DNA of 43,474 nucleotides from an uncultured Desulfovibrio sp. Its GTDB lineage: Bacteria; Desulfobacterota; Desulfovibrionia; Desulfovibrionales; Desulfovibrionaceae. Below the pieces are notes generated by a model. It made no database searches. It had not been told where the DNA came from and saw only the letters and a list, made by a program, of their open reading frames with translations. Positions 26,131 to 36,636 of the stretch are shown piece by piece. Positions within the stretch are counted from its first letter, which is position 1. Each line of letters starts with the position of its first letter. The DNA lies in contig CALUWU010000012.1 of the NCBI GenBank assembly GCA_944324555.1, positions 1 to 43,474 on the forward strand, in the 5' to 3' direction. The translations under genes were made by a program, and so were the position numbers.

Positions 26131-27312
26131 ATGATCGGCATTTCCAAATTGTATTGCGGGCAGGTCGAGCCCTCCGACGCGCTGCGTTACGGACGGCATT
26201 CCGGCCAGCTTCCTTCGCATCTCCTGCAATTTTCCAAGGACAAGAAACCGGTCGTGGTCTGGAACATGACCCGCCGCTGCAATCTCAAGTGCGTTCATTG
26301 CTACGCGCAGGCCGTGGAAGAGGACGGGCGCGATCAGATTTCCACCGAAAAGGCTAAGGAAATGATCGACGATCTGGCCGCCTACGGCGCGCCGGTGATG
26401 CTCTTTTCCGGCGGGGAGCCGCTGGTTCGCAAGGACCTTGTGGAGCTGGCCAGCCATGCCACCAGCAAGGGCATGCGCGCCGTCATTTCCACCAACGGCA
26501 CCCTGATCAGCAAGGAAAAGGCCCGCGAACTCAAGCAGGTGGGCCTGTCCTACGTTGGCATTTCCCTCGACGGGCTGGAGCCCGTGCACGACCATTTCCG
26601 CGGCGTGCCCGGCGCTTTCAAGAAAGCGCTGGAAGGCATCGCGAACTGTCAGGCCGAAGGTCTGAAGGTCGGGCTGCGCTTTACCATCAACAAGCGCAAT
26701 GTGGCCGAAATTCCCGGCATCTTCCAGCTGCTGCGCGATCTGGAAGTCTCGCGCGCCTGCTTCTATCATCTTGTCTACTCCGGCCGCGGTTCCGAGCTGA
26801 TCAAGGAAGATCTTGATCATGCCGAAACCCGCGCCGTTCTCGATCTGATCATGGACGAGACCCGGGCCTGCTTCGACGCGGGCAAGCCCAAGGAAATTCT
26901 CACCGTGGACAATCATGCGGACGGTCCCTACGTCTGGATGCGCCTGAAGAAAGAAGACCCCAAACGCGCCGAAGAAGTTTTCGAGCTGTTGCAGTTCAAC
27001 GAGGGGAACAACTCCGGCCGGGGCATCGGCTGCATCTCCTGGGACGGTCAGGTGCACGCCGATCAGTTCTGGCGGAATCATACGTTCGGCAACGTGCTGG
27101 AACGTCCCTTCTCCGAGATCTGGGACGATCCCAACATCGAGCTGCTGCACAAGCTCAAGGACAAGAAGGCTCATGTGGGCGGCCGCTGCGCCCGCTGCCG
27201 CTTCCTGCCCATCTGCGGCGGCAACTTCCGCGCCCGGGCCGAAGCCTATTACGGCGATATCTGGGCGCAGGACCCCGCCTGCTATCTTACCGACGAGGAA
27301 ATCGGCCTGTAG
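26131..27312 (+). CDS. ahbC: AhbC, 12,18-didecarboxysiroheme deacetylase
   Basis: A radical SAM enzyme of the siroheme-dependent (alternative) haem pathway. It removes acetate side chains from 12,18-didecarboxysiroheme to give iron-coproporphyrin III. The 393 residues have the cluster motif RRCNLKCVHC (cysteines 50, 54, 57), GGEPL, and a C-terminal cysteine region (GRCARCRFLPICGGN, then PACYL) for an auxiliary cluster. RBS AAGGATAAACG. I prefer AhbC to AhbD because Desulfovibrio is known to have the order ahbC-hemB-ahbD. AhbC and AhbD resemble each other, so this rests partly on context. ahbA and ahbB are not in the window. Confidence 0.9.
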   Translation: MIGISKLYCGQVEPSDALRYGRHSGQLPSHLLQFSKDKKPVVVWNMTRRCNLKCVHCYAQAVEEDGRDQISTEKAKEMIDDLAAYGAPVMLFSGGEPLVRKDLVELASHATSKGMRAVISTNGTLISKEKARELKQVGLSYVGISLDGLEPVHDHFRGVPGAFKKALEGIANCQAEGLKVGLRFTINKRNVAEIPGIFQLLRDLEVSRACFYHLVYSGRGSELIKEDLDHAETRAVLDLIMDETRACFDAGKPKEILTVDNHADGPYVWMRLKKEDPKRAEEVFELLQFNEGNNSGRGIGCISWDGQVHADQFWRNHTFGNVLERPFSEIWDDPNIELLHKLKDKKAHVGGRCARCRFLPICGGNFRARAEAYYGDIWAQDPACYLTDEEIGL

Positions 27313-27342
27313 CGGGCCGCGCGGGAGACACGTTTCCTGAAA

Positions 27343-27392
27343 GAGGGGGAAGGAGGGGCTTTGCAACGCAAAGAAAGTCCCCCTTCCCCCTT
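27343..27392 (+). repeat. Family-1-like hairpin, copy H, between ahbC and hemB
   Basis: GAGGGGGAAGG and CCTTCCCCC arms enclose a second stem (GCTTTG/CAAAG). The outer arms resemble other family-1 copies; the loop does not. No U-tract follows. It may reduce or stabilise the message between ahbC and hemB. Confidence 0.55.
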
Positions 27393-27519
27393 CAAACTCT
27401 CCGCCTGAACAAAGGCTCCATGCACGATTCCTTTCCGCAGCCGTCGAAACAGGCGCGGGCGCGCCCGCTCTTCCCGGCCGGAATTTCAAGAACTCACCTC
27501 AAACAAAATCGAGGTTTCC

Positions 27520-28512
27520 ATGTTGCGCGATTTTCATCGTGGACGTCGTTTGCGTCAGTCGCCCGAACTGCGCGCGCTGGTGCGCGATACGCCGCCGCTG
27601 CTGGCGGAAGATTTGATCATGCCCTATTTCGTTGTGGAAACGGACGACAAGACGTTCCGCAAGGAAATTTCCGCCATGCCCGGACAGTATCAGCTTTCGC
27701 TGGACGAGCTGGAAAAGCAGGTGGAAAAGGCCGTGGACAAGGGGCTGACGTCCGTCATTATCTTCGGCATTCCGGCTGTCAAGGATGAAAAGGCCAGCGG
27801 CGCCTATGCGGAAAACGGCATCGTTCAGGAGGCTGTGCGCCGCCTGCGGAAACGCTTTCCCCGTCTGGTCATCATTACCGACGTGTGCCTGTGCGAATAC
27901 ATGAGCCACGGTCATTGCGGCATTCTGACGCCCGACGGGCGCGTGCTCAACGATCCCACGCTGGAACTGCTGGCGAAGACGGCCGTAAGTCATGCCGAGG
28001 CCGGCGCGGATATCGTCGCCCCCTCCGACATGATGGACGGGCGCGTGGCCGCCATCCGCGAGGCGCTGGACATGGCCGGGCATACGATGACGCCCGTCAT
28101 GAGCTATGCCGTCAAGTACGCTTCGGCCTTTTATGGACCGTTCCGCGAGGCGGCCGAATCCGCTCCTTCCTGCGGCGACCGCAAGGCCTATCAGATGGAC
28201 CCCGGCAACTGGCGCGAAGCCGTTCTTGAGGCCTGCGCGGACGTGATCGAGGAAGGCGCGGACGCGCTGATCGTCAAGCCCGCCGGGCCGTACGCCGATA
28301 TCATCCGCCTGGTGCGCGAAAATGTGGACGTTCCCCTGTGCGCCTATCAGGTCAGCGGCGAATATTCCATGATCCGCGCCGCCGGCATGAACGGCTGGAT
28401 CGACGAACAGGCGGTAATGCTGGAGAGCCTGCTGGGTCTCAAGCGGGCGGGCGCCAAGATGCTCATAACCTATTTCAGCGAGACGCTGCTGGAAAGGGGG
28501 CTCGTGCGCTGA
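27520..28512 (+). CDS. hemB: Delta-aminolevulinic acid dehydratase (porphobilinogen synthase)
   Basis: Joins two 5-aminolevulinate molecules to form porphobilinogen, an early tetrapyrrole step. The 330 residues have the two active-site lysines, in SYAVKYASAFYGPFR (K199) and LIVKPAGPY (K253), and the cysteine cluster DVCLCEYMSHGHCG (123, 125, 133) that binds catalytic zinc in zinc-type enzymes. The start has GAGG 6 nt upstream. Its TGA stop overlaps the ahbD ATG by one base. It lies between two enzymes of the late pathway, so early and late haem steps are expressed together. Confidence 0.97.
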   Translation: MLRDFHRGRRLRQSPELRALVRDTPPLLAEDLIMPYFVVETDDKTFRKEISAMPGQYQLSLDELEKQVEKAVDKGLTSVIIFGIPAVKDEKASGAYAENGIVQEAVRRLRKRFPRLVIITDVCLCEYMSHGHCGILTPDGRVLNDPTLELLAKTAVSHAEAGADIVAPSDMMDGRVAAIREALDMAGHTMTPVMSYAVKYASAFYGPFREAAESAPSCGDRKAYQMDPGNWREAVLEACADVIEEGADALIVKPAGPYADIIRLVRENVDVPLCAYQVSGEYSMIRAAGMNGWIDEQAVMLESLLGLKRAGAKMLITYFSETLLERGLVR

Positions 28513-29657
28513 TGAGCGATCATCCTCATGCCCGGGCCGCGGGGCGCCCCGACGGCCATGACCCCCGCAAGGGCCATCCCGCCATGGGCGGCCCCCGGAC
28601 CTTGGAAGACGGTACCCCGGCCTGCAAGCTCATTGCCTGGGAGGTCACGCGCTCCTGCAATCTTGCCTGCAAGCATTGCAGGGCCGAGGCGCATCCCGAT
28701 CCGTATCCCGGCGAACTGTCCACCGAAGAGGCGAGGGCGCTGATCGATACCTTCCCGCAGGTCGGCAAGCCCATCATCATCTTTACCGGCGGCGATCCCA
28801 TGATGCGCGCCGACGTTTATGATCTTGTCGCCTATACGCATTCCAAGGGGCTGATCTGCGCCTTTTCCCCCAACGGAACCCTGATTACGCCGGAGAATGC
28901 CCGCAAGCTCAAGGATGCGGGCGTGGATCGCTGCTCCATTTCCATAGACGGGGCGGACGCGGCTTCTCATGACGCGTTTCGCGGCGTGCCCGGCGCTTTC
29001 GACGCCAGCATGCGCGGCATCGGCTTTCTCAAGGACGCCGGAGTGCCGTTTCAGATCAATACCACGGTCACGCGCAACAACCTCCACAGCTTCAAGAAGA
29101 TTTTTGAACTGTGCGAGCGTATCGGCGCGGCGGCGTGGCATATCTTCCTGCTGGTGCCCATGGGGCGCGCCGCCGGACTGGCCGATCAGGTCATCACCGC
29201 CGAGGAATATGAGGACGTGCTGCACTGGCTGTACGATTTCCGCAAGACGACCTCCATGCACCTCAAGGCGACCTGCGCTCCTCACTACTACCGCATCATG
29301 CGGCAGCGCGCCCACGAGGAAGGCGTGAGCGTGTCGCCGGAGACCTTCGGCATGGACGCCCTGACGCGCGGCTGCCTGGGCGGCACGGGCTTCTGTTTCA
29401 TCAGCCATACGGGACAGGTTCAGCCCTGCGGCTATCTGGAACTGAACTGCGGCAATATCCGTGAAACGCCGTTCCCGGAAATCTGGCGGAACAGCGCCTA
29501 CTTCCGCCAGTTCCGCGATCAGAAATGCTACGAAGGCAAGTGCGGCGTGTGCGAATTCCATAAGGTCTGCGGCGGCTGCCGCGCCCGCGCCTACAGCATG
29601 AGCGGGAACCACATGGCCCCGGAACCTCTCTGCACGTATCAGCCCCGCAAGGCCTGA
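28512..29657 (+). CDS. ahbD: AhbD, iron-coproporphyrin III oxidative decarboxylase (haem synthase)
   Basis: The last enzyme of the siroheme-dependent haem pathway: a radical SAM protein that decarboxylates two propionates of iron-coproporphyrin III to make haem b. The 381 residues have a polar, probably flexible N-terminus (1-35), the cluster motif RSCNLACKHC (cysteines 49, 53, 56), GGDPM, and a C-terminal cysteine-rich region (GCLGGTGFC, PCGYLELNC, KCGVCEFHKVCGGCRAR) for a second cluster. The ATG overlaps the hemB stop in TGATG, typical of coupled translation. A good terminator follows at 29706. Confidence 0.92.
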   Translation: MSDHPHARAAGRPDGHDPRKGHPAMGGPRTLEDGTPACKLIAWEVTRSCNLACKHCRAEAHPDPYPGELSTEEARALIDTFPQVGKPIIIFTGGDPMMRADVYDLVAYTHSKGLICAFSPNGTLITPENARKLKDAGVDRCSISIDGADAASHDAFRGVPGAFDASMRGIGFLKDAGVPFQINTTVTRNNLHSFKKIFELCERIGAAAWHIFLLVPMGRAAGLADQVITAEEYEDVLHWLYDFRKTTSMHLKATCAPHYYRIMRQRAHEEGVSVSPETFGMDALTRGCLGGTGFCFISHTGQVQPCGYLELNCGNIRETPFPEIWRNSAYFRQFRDQKCYEGKCGVCEFHKVCGGCRARAYSMSGNHMAPEPLCTYQPRKA

Positions 29658-29705
29658 TTCCCGTACCTTTCTTTCTCCAAACCCCGCGCAATGGTCGCGG
29701 GCCGC

Positions 29706-29737
29706 AAAGGCGTCCGTCGTCAGGCGGGCGCCTTTTT
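29706..29737 (+). terminator. Rho-independent terminator of the ahb-hemB operon
   Basis: AAAGGCGTCCG and CGGGCGCCTTT form an 11-bp stem with one G-T pair, with TTTTT at the end. It lies about 50 nt after the ahbD stop. Confidence 0.85.
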
Positions 29738-29896
29738 GCATGACGCGCGGGCCGAGAGAAGTGAATTTTCTTCCCCGCGCGATTGATCAAGGCGGCGAAC
29801 GCGATTTTTCCGGGCAGGTGGAGAGTGAAGTCAATATAAACAATATAGTTATATTGAATTATATTAAGTTCAACTTAAAAAATAATAAAAATGGCA

Positions 29897-29923
29897 TAAT
29901 TGTTTATGTTTTTAAACCGATAG
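29897..29923 (+). promoter_or_regulatory. Sigma-28-like promoter candidate
   Basis: TAATTGTT, 11 nt, ACCGATAG. The sigma-28 consensus is TAAAGTTT-N11-GCCGATAA; the spacing is exact, with five of eight and six of eight matches. It is 280 nt upstream of the first tandem gene. In AT-rich sequence such a match can be chance. Confidence 0.3.
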
Positions 29924-30202
29924 GTAGTGTAAGCGCGCTGAGTAATATTTTAATGTTTATTGCAAGAGGTGGAGAATAGTTAAAGATATTAAGATGATAC
30001 ATGACTCGGTATGCGCGGCGTTCATGGCCGTCGACATCCCGAAGCGTAATCGTGACGAAATGGGGAGGATGCGAAGAGAAAGAGGAAGAGCGCTGGATTC
30101 CACCACGACTGTCAACGCCGCGCCGGGATTGTTGTTGCCGTGCGGAGCGCGGCGCACGCGCCGGATTCATTCCGTTTGCTTGTTTTTCGGGAGGTGGCGA
30201 AA

Positions 30203-30739
30203 ATGGGTTCATCCATCAATCTCATGGAACGCAACTTTGTTTCACAAGAGAGCAGAAGTTCTCATTATCTTGAGGCAATGGAAGCCGCCGCGCAGGCGCG
30301 GAAGAATGTCAGCATCACCAGACAGAACAGTATCCTTCAGGCCGGGATTGCGGCCTGCGCCGCGGCCAGAACAATGGGAGAGCGCATTCTGGAGGCAAAG
30401 AAGGCCGGCCGGAACATGATGTTCGAGGGACAGACGGCTACGGCCGAAGCCTCGGAGCGCAATCTCGACGAGATTAAGGATCGTATCGAAGAGAAGGCGA
30501 AGGAAGCGCTTGAGGCGCTGGGGAATAAGCAGGAAGCCGCCACGACCACGGAAGAAGAGGCTTCCGGGCAGAAGACGCAGGGCGCGCAGGGGACGGACAA
30601 TGCGGCAACGCCTCCCGCATCACAGGACACGGAAGGTTCCGCGACTGCGGCGCCTCCGTCAGCCTCAGCTCCCGCGACGGTTCTGCCGACGCCGACAGCG
30701 ACGCCAGCAACAGGAATGAAGATTGATATTGTCGTGTAA
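30203..30739 (+). CDS. Unknown protein, tandem paralogue 1
   Basis: I do not recognise this family. The 178 residues have no signal peptide or membrane segment. Residues 1-110 look helical and charged: QARKNVSITRQNSILQAG, then GRNMMFEGQTATAEASERNL, then IEEKAKEALEALG. Residues about 115-172 are low-complexity, rich in Thr, Ala, Pro and Gln, like a flexible stalk. The extreme end is MKIDIVV, a short hydrophobic tail. I start at MGSSINLMERNF because GGGAGGTGG lies just before it. A close paralogue follows 84 nt downstream. Function is unknown; a surface, secreted or scaffold role would be guesswork. Confidence 0.8.
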   Translation: MGSSINLMERNFVSQESRSSHYLEAMEAAAQARKNVSITRQNSILQAGIAACAAARTMGERILEAKKAGRNMMFEGQTATAEASERNLDEIKDRIEEKAKEALEALGNKQEAATTTEEEASGQKTQGAQGTDNAATPPASQDTEGSATAAPPSASAPATVLPTPTATPATGMKIDIVV

Positions 30740-30787
30740 TCTGGCCGGATATACCGGGCCCCGGAAAGTGCGTGCATGGGAAGATTT

Positions 30788-30807
30788 ATTTCTTCTGTGG
30801 AAGAAAT
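30788..30807 (+). promoter_or_regulatory. Hairpin before the ribosome-binding site of paralogue 2
   Basis: ATTTCTTC and GAAGAAAT form a perfect 8-bp stem with a TGTG loop. It ends 3 nt before the AGAGGA ribosome-binding site of the second tandem gene. It may modulate its translation or mark an RNA processing site. Confidence 0.45.
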
Positions 30808-30823
30808 GAGAGAGGATGTCGCT

Positions 30824-31375
30824 ATGAGTATAAACTCAACTCTTCTTCAAAGGAATTTTGTTTCAACCGATAGAGAAGAATCTAGATATATTCAAGCAAT
30901 GTATGAGTCTGCACAGGCTCGGAAGAATATCGGCCTTACCAGACAGAATAGTATTTTACAGGCTGGGATTGCGGCATGCGAAGCCGTGAAAGAGGCGAAT
31001 TCCGGACGCTATGCCGAGCGCATTCTGGAGGGAAAGAAGGCCGGCCGGAACATGATGTTCGAGGGACAGACGGCTACGGCCGAAGCCTCGGAGCGCAATC
31101 TCGACGAGATCAAGGAGCATATCGAAGAGAAGGCGAAGGAAGCGCTTGAGGCGCTGGGGAATGAGCAGGAAGCCGCCACGACCACGGAAGAACAGGCTTC
31201 CGGGCAGAAGACGCAGGGCGCGCAGAGGACGGACAATGCGGCAACGCCTCCCGCATCACAGGACACGGAAGGTTCCGCGACTGCGGCGCCTCCGTCCGCC
31301 TCAGCTCCCGCGACGGTCCTGCCGACGCCAACAGCGACGCCGACAACAGGAATGAAGATTAATATTGTCGTGTAA
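30824..31375 (+). CDS. Unknown protein, tandem paralogue 2
   Basis: A 183-residue paralogue of the preceding gene. The N-terminal 60 residues differ clearly (MSINSTLLQRNFVSTDREES) but keep RNFVS, QARKN and TRQNSILQAGIAAC, and have a 5-residue insertion. From ERILEGKKAGRNMMFEGQ to the end MKINIVV it is nearly identical to paralogue 1. The first ~190 nt are richer in A and T than the rest. I start at the ATG with AGAGGA 7 nt before it; an ATG six codons upstream is possible. No separate promoter is visible and a strong terminator follows, so the two genes probably share a transcript. Confidence 0.8.
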   Translation: MSINSTLLQRNFVSTDREESRYIQAMYESAQARKNIGLTRQNSILQAGIAACEAVKEANSGRYAERILEGKKAGRNMMFEGQTATAEASERNLDEIKEHIEEKAKEALEALGNEQEAATTTEEQASGQKTQGAQRTDNAATPPASQDTEGSATAAPPSASAPATVLPTPTATPTTGMKINIVV

Positions 31376-31401
31376 TCTTGTCGGATATAACGGCATAACA
31401 G

Positions 31402-31448
31402 GAACAGGGGAGCTCCTTCGGGAGCTCCCCTGTTCGGCGATTTTTTTT
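31402..31448 (+). terminator. Rho-independent terminator after the tandem paralogues
   Basis: GAACAGGGGAGCTCC and GGAGCTCCCCTGTTC form a perfect 15-bp stem closed by a TTCG tetraloop, followed after 5 nt by TTTTTTTT. It is the strongest terminator in the window. Confidence 0.9.
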
Positions 31449-31518
31449 CGTATTATGTTTCGGGGACGGTTGCCACGAGAAAAGCGTCTGTATTCCCGCC
31501 TAGATCCATCCTCCCGAT

Positions 31519-31556
31519 AAAAACGCGTTGGGAGAGGGGGGCCTCCTCCCCCAGTG
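31519..31556. repeat. Family-1 remnant, copy I
   Basis: It reads ACGCGTTGGGAGAGGGGGGC, then CTCCTCCCCCAG. It resembles the left part of copies C2 and D (GCGCGTTGGGGGAAGG) with the rest lost. It lies between the tandem-gene terminator and the polA 3' end. Confidence 0.45.
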
Positions 31557-31569
31557 CATTCTCCATCTT

Positions 31570-31671
31570 GGAGCGTTTTCAGTTTGAAGCGCGTTGTGTT
31601 TCAAACCATACGGCCTGTCGCTTCGCGGAAAAAGCGCGGTTTTTCCGTTCGCTTTGGGCCGGGCGGCGCGC
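31570..31671 (+). repeat. Family-2 double-hairpin repeat, copy 3
   Basis: Landmarks: GGAGCGTTTTCAGTTTGAAG, CAAACCATACGGCCTGTCGC, second hairpin GCGGAAAAA/TTTTTCCG, then GCTTTGGGCCGGGCGGCGC. It ends 1 nt before the polA stop codon, so it is the 3' untranslated region of polA in reverse orientation. Confidence 0.85.
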
Positions 31672-31672
31672 T

Positions 31673-34372
<2,700 letters not shown>

Positions 34373-34410
34373 GGCGGTCCTTTGGTTGAGGGGAAGGCGG
34401 TCATATGCTC

Positions 34411-34439
34411 TTGCGGGCATACCGCGCTGCGGCTATACT
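34411..34439 (+). promoter_or_regulatory. Promoter of the Mla-like operon
   Basis: TTGCGG, 17 nt, TATACT. With the usual 6-nt gap the transcript would start at about 34446, which is the A of the ATG of the first gene. The gap to the divergent polA ATG is only 73 nt. Confidence 0.6.
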
Positions 34440-34445
34440 ATAAGG

Positions 34446-35570
34446 ATGAATACCGGTCCGCAAGTAAGCCTGCGCCGCGACGGCACGGACTGCCGCGTGA
34501 GCGTGGGCGGTTCATGGGAAATCTCCCTGCCCTGGCCCCCCGAAGCCGGAGACGCCCTGGAAGCCGTCGACAGCGGCTGCCGTCGTCTTCTGCTGTCGGC
34601 GGAGGGGCTGCAACACTGGGACAGCAGTCTGCTTGTCTTTCTCGTGCGTCTTGTGCGCCGGGCGAGGGCGGCGGATGCGGAAGTCGTGGACGGCCTGCCG
34701 CCGGGCCTGAGCCGCCTGCTGCAACTGGCCTTTGCCGTGCCCGCCAAGGAGGGCGCGCAGCGCGGCGTCCGGGAGGCCGGCCTGCTGGAGCGTCTGGGCG
34801 GAGGGCTGCTTTCCGTGCCCGCGCGCATCGGCGACTTTCTCGAATTTCTGGGTGACGCGGCCCTGTCCTTCTGGCGCTTCCTTCTTGGCCGTTCGCACAT
34901 GCGGGCGCAGGACTTTCTTGCGGCCATGTATGAATGCGGCGTCTGCGCCCTGCCGATCATTTCCGTGACAAGTCTCCTTTTCGGTCTGATTCTGGCCTTT
35001 GTGGGCGCCGTCCAGCTCCAGCAGTTCGGCGCCCAGCTTTACGTGGCGGGGCTTGTGGGCATCGGCATGCTGCGCGTCATGGGGGCCGTCATGGTGGGCG
35101 TGGTCATGTCCGGGCGCATGGGCGCTTCCTATGCCGCCGTCATCGGCACCATGCAGGTGAACGAGGAAGTGGACGCCCTGTCCACGACGGGCCTGTCCCC
35201 CATGGATTTTCTGGTTCTGCCGCGTATGCTGGCGCTGGCGCTGATGACGCCGCTCCTGACGGTCTACGCCGATCTCATGGGCATCCTCGGCGGCTTTCTC
35301 GTCGGCGTCGGCATGCTGGATCTCAATGCGCTGGAATACATGAACGCCACGGTTTCCATGGTGAGTTTCCGGCACGGGCTGATCGGTCTGGTCTACGGCG
35401 CCGTTTTCGGCGTGATCATCGCCCTGTCCGGCTGTTATCACGGCATGCGCTGCGGACGAAGCGCGCTGGCCGTGGGCCGGGCCACCACCACGGCGGTGGT
35501 GCATTCTCTTGTGGGCATTATCGTGGCCACGGCCGTCATTACCATCATCTGCAATATTCTGAAGGTGTGA
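34446..35570 (+). CDS. MlaE-family lipid-transport permease with N-terminal STAS-like domain
   Basis: Inner-membrane subunit of an MCE-type ABC system that moves phospholipids between inner and outer membranes. The 374 residues begin with a soluble region of about 100 residues resembling a STAS/MlaB domain (CRVSVGGSWEISLPW ... LLVFLVRLVRRA). The MlaE permease follows, with about five membrane segments and VMSGRMGASYAAVIGTM, EEVDALSTTGLSPMDFLVLPR. In E. coli MlaB is a separate protein; here it appears fused. The next gene encodes the ATPase, 4 nt away. The ATG has AAGG directly adjacent, too close for a normal ribosome-binding site, and it may be leaderless. Confidence 0.88.
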   Translation: MNTGPQVSLRRDGTDCRVSVGGSWEISLPWPPEAGDALEAVDSGCRRLLLSAEGLQHWDSSLLVFLVRLVRRARAADAEVVDGLPPGLSRLLQLAFAVPAKEGAQRGVREAGLLERLGGGLLSVPARIGDFLEFLGDAALSFWRFLLGRSHMRAQDFLAAMYECGVCALPIISVTSLLFGLILAFVGAVQLQQFGAQLYVAGLVGIGMLRVMGAVMVGVVMSGRMGASYAAVIGTMQVNEEVDALSTTGLSPMDFLVLPRMLALALMTPLLTVYADLMGILGGFLVGVGMLDLNALEYMNATVSMVSFRHGLIGLVYGAVFGVIIALSGCYHGMRCGRSALAVGRATTTAVVHSLVGIIVATAVITIICNILKV

Positions 35571-35574
35571 CGCG

Positions 35575-36351
35575 ATGAACGCCGTGCCTTTTTCTTCCAC
35601 CGGAACGCCGCGCCTGTCCACGCGCAATCTCACCGTCGCCTATGGCGATTACGTTCTCATGCGCGATGTGAACCTTGACGTGCAGCGCGGCGACATCTTT
35701 CTGATCATGGGCGGTTCCGGCTGCGGCAAGAGCACTCTGCTGCGGGTGCTCATGGGCCTGAAGGCGCCGAGCGCCGGACGCGTGCTGTACGGCGGACAGG
35801 ATTTCTGGAACGCCGGAGAAGAAGCGCGACAGGAGCTGATGCGCGGCATCGGCGTGCTGTTCCAGAGCGGCGCGCTGTGGAGTTCCATGACGCTGGCGGA
35901 AAATGTCGGCCTTCCGCTGCAGCAGTATACGGACCTTGAGGAAGGAGAAATCCGCGAGCTGGCCTCGCTCAAGCTGGCGCTGGCCGGGCTGGCCGGCTTT
36001 GAGGATTATTATCCCAGCGAGATCAGCGGCGGCATGCGAAAGCGCGCCGGTCTGGCGCGGGCAATGGCACTTGATCCCGACGTGTTGTTTCTGGACGAAC
36101 CCTCGGCCGGTCTTGATCCTGTCAGCTCCCGTCTGCTTGACGATCTTATCCTTGAACTGCGCGATACGCTGGGGACGACGTTCGTCATCGTCTCGCACGA
36201 GCTGGCCAGTATCTTCGCCATTGCCAGCAACGGCATCTTTCTGGACGCTTCGACCCGCACCGTCATGGCGCGCGGCAATCCGACGGATCTGCTGCGCGAT
36301 CCCGCGACGGCCCCCAGCGCCCGCAAGTTTCTCACGCGCGGCGAGGGGTAG
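35575..36351 (+). CDS. MlaF-family ABC transporter ATPase
   Basis: The ATPase that powers the MCE lipid transporter. The 258 residues contain Walker [10 protein letters not shown] (46-54), the Q-loop [12 protein letters not shown], the signature [13 protein letters not shown] (151-163), Walker [14 protein letters not shown] and the H-loop SHE. The GALWSSMT and SGGMRKR forms are characteristic of MlaF/Ttg2A. It starts 4 nt after the permease. Its TAG stop is also the first bases of family-1 copy E. Confidence 0.92.
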   Translation: MNAVPFSSTGTPRLSTRNLTVAYGDYVLMRDVNLDVQRGDIFLIMGGSGCGKSTLLRVLMGLKAPSAGRVLYGGQDFWNAGEEARQELMRGIGVLFQSGALWSSMTLAENVGLPLQQYTDLEEGEIRELASLKLALAGLAGFEDYYPSEISGGMRKRAGLARAMALDPDVLFLDEPSAGLDPVSSRLLDDLILELRDTLGTTFVIVSHELASIFAIASNGIFLDASTRTVMARGNPTDLLRDPATAPSARKFLTRGEG

Positions 36352-36483
36352 GGCCTGATAACACTAAATCGTTCTTCTGGGGGGAAGGAAACCCCCTTAT
36401 CTCTGCTGTCGATGCCCGTAGCTTCCTTCGTCGCAACGGGCACGGCTTGCGGCCGCCATTCGGTCGCGGCTGGCGCGCCCCGG
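36349..36483 (-). repeat. Family-1 element with loop module, copy E (half)
   Basis: It begins with the stop codon of the ATPase gene, TAGGGCCTGATAACACTAAA, then TCGTTCTTCTGGGGGGAAGG, one arm, the loop module, and ends near GGTCGCGGCTGGCGCGCCC. The second arm and left end are absent. It separates the ATPase gene from the MlaD-like gene, inside what should be a single operon. The rest of the gap to 36636 has no recognisable feature apart from the next ribosome-binding site. Confidence 0.75.
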
Positions 36484-36636
36484 TTCATTCTGGAACGGCG
36501 CGGCGTCGTTTTCCCGGAAAGAGCGCGACGCCCGCATGCGGGCGACTCTTTTTCACGAAAACGCCTTTTTCAGGGCAACCTTGTTCCAAAGGGCAGGCGA
36601 CGGCGTCCGGTCGCGTCTTGCCAAAGGAGACTGGCT

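Larger units (their letters stand above)
29658..30202. other. Long intergenic region with AT-rich segment
   Basis: This 545-nt gap holds the ahbD terminator, then a sharply AT-rich stretch at about 29820-29995, then ordinary GC content up to the first tandem gene. The open frame at 29740-29979 has no ribosome-binding site and mixes both base compositions; I do not call it. The AT-rich part contains several -10-like sequences and a sigma-28-like promoter candidate. It may be the promoter region of the tandem genes or a remnant of transferred DNA. Confidence 0.5.

Noticed and set aside
29740..29979. A 79-codon open frame before the tandem genes
   Set aside because: No ribosome-binding site, composition changes in the middle, and its start lies just after a terminator.
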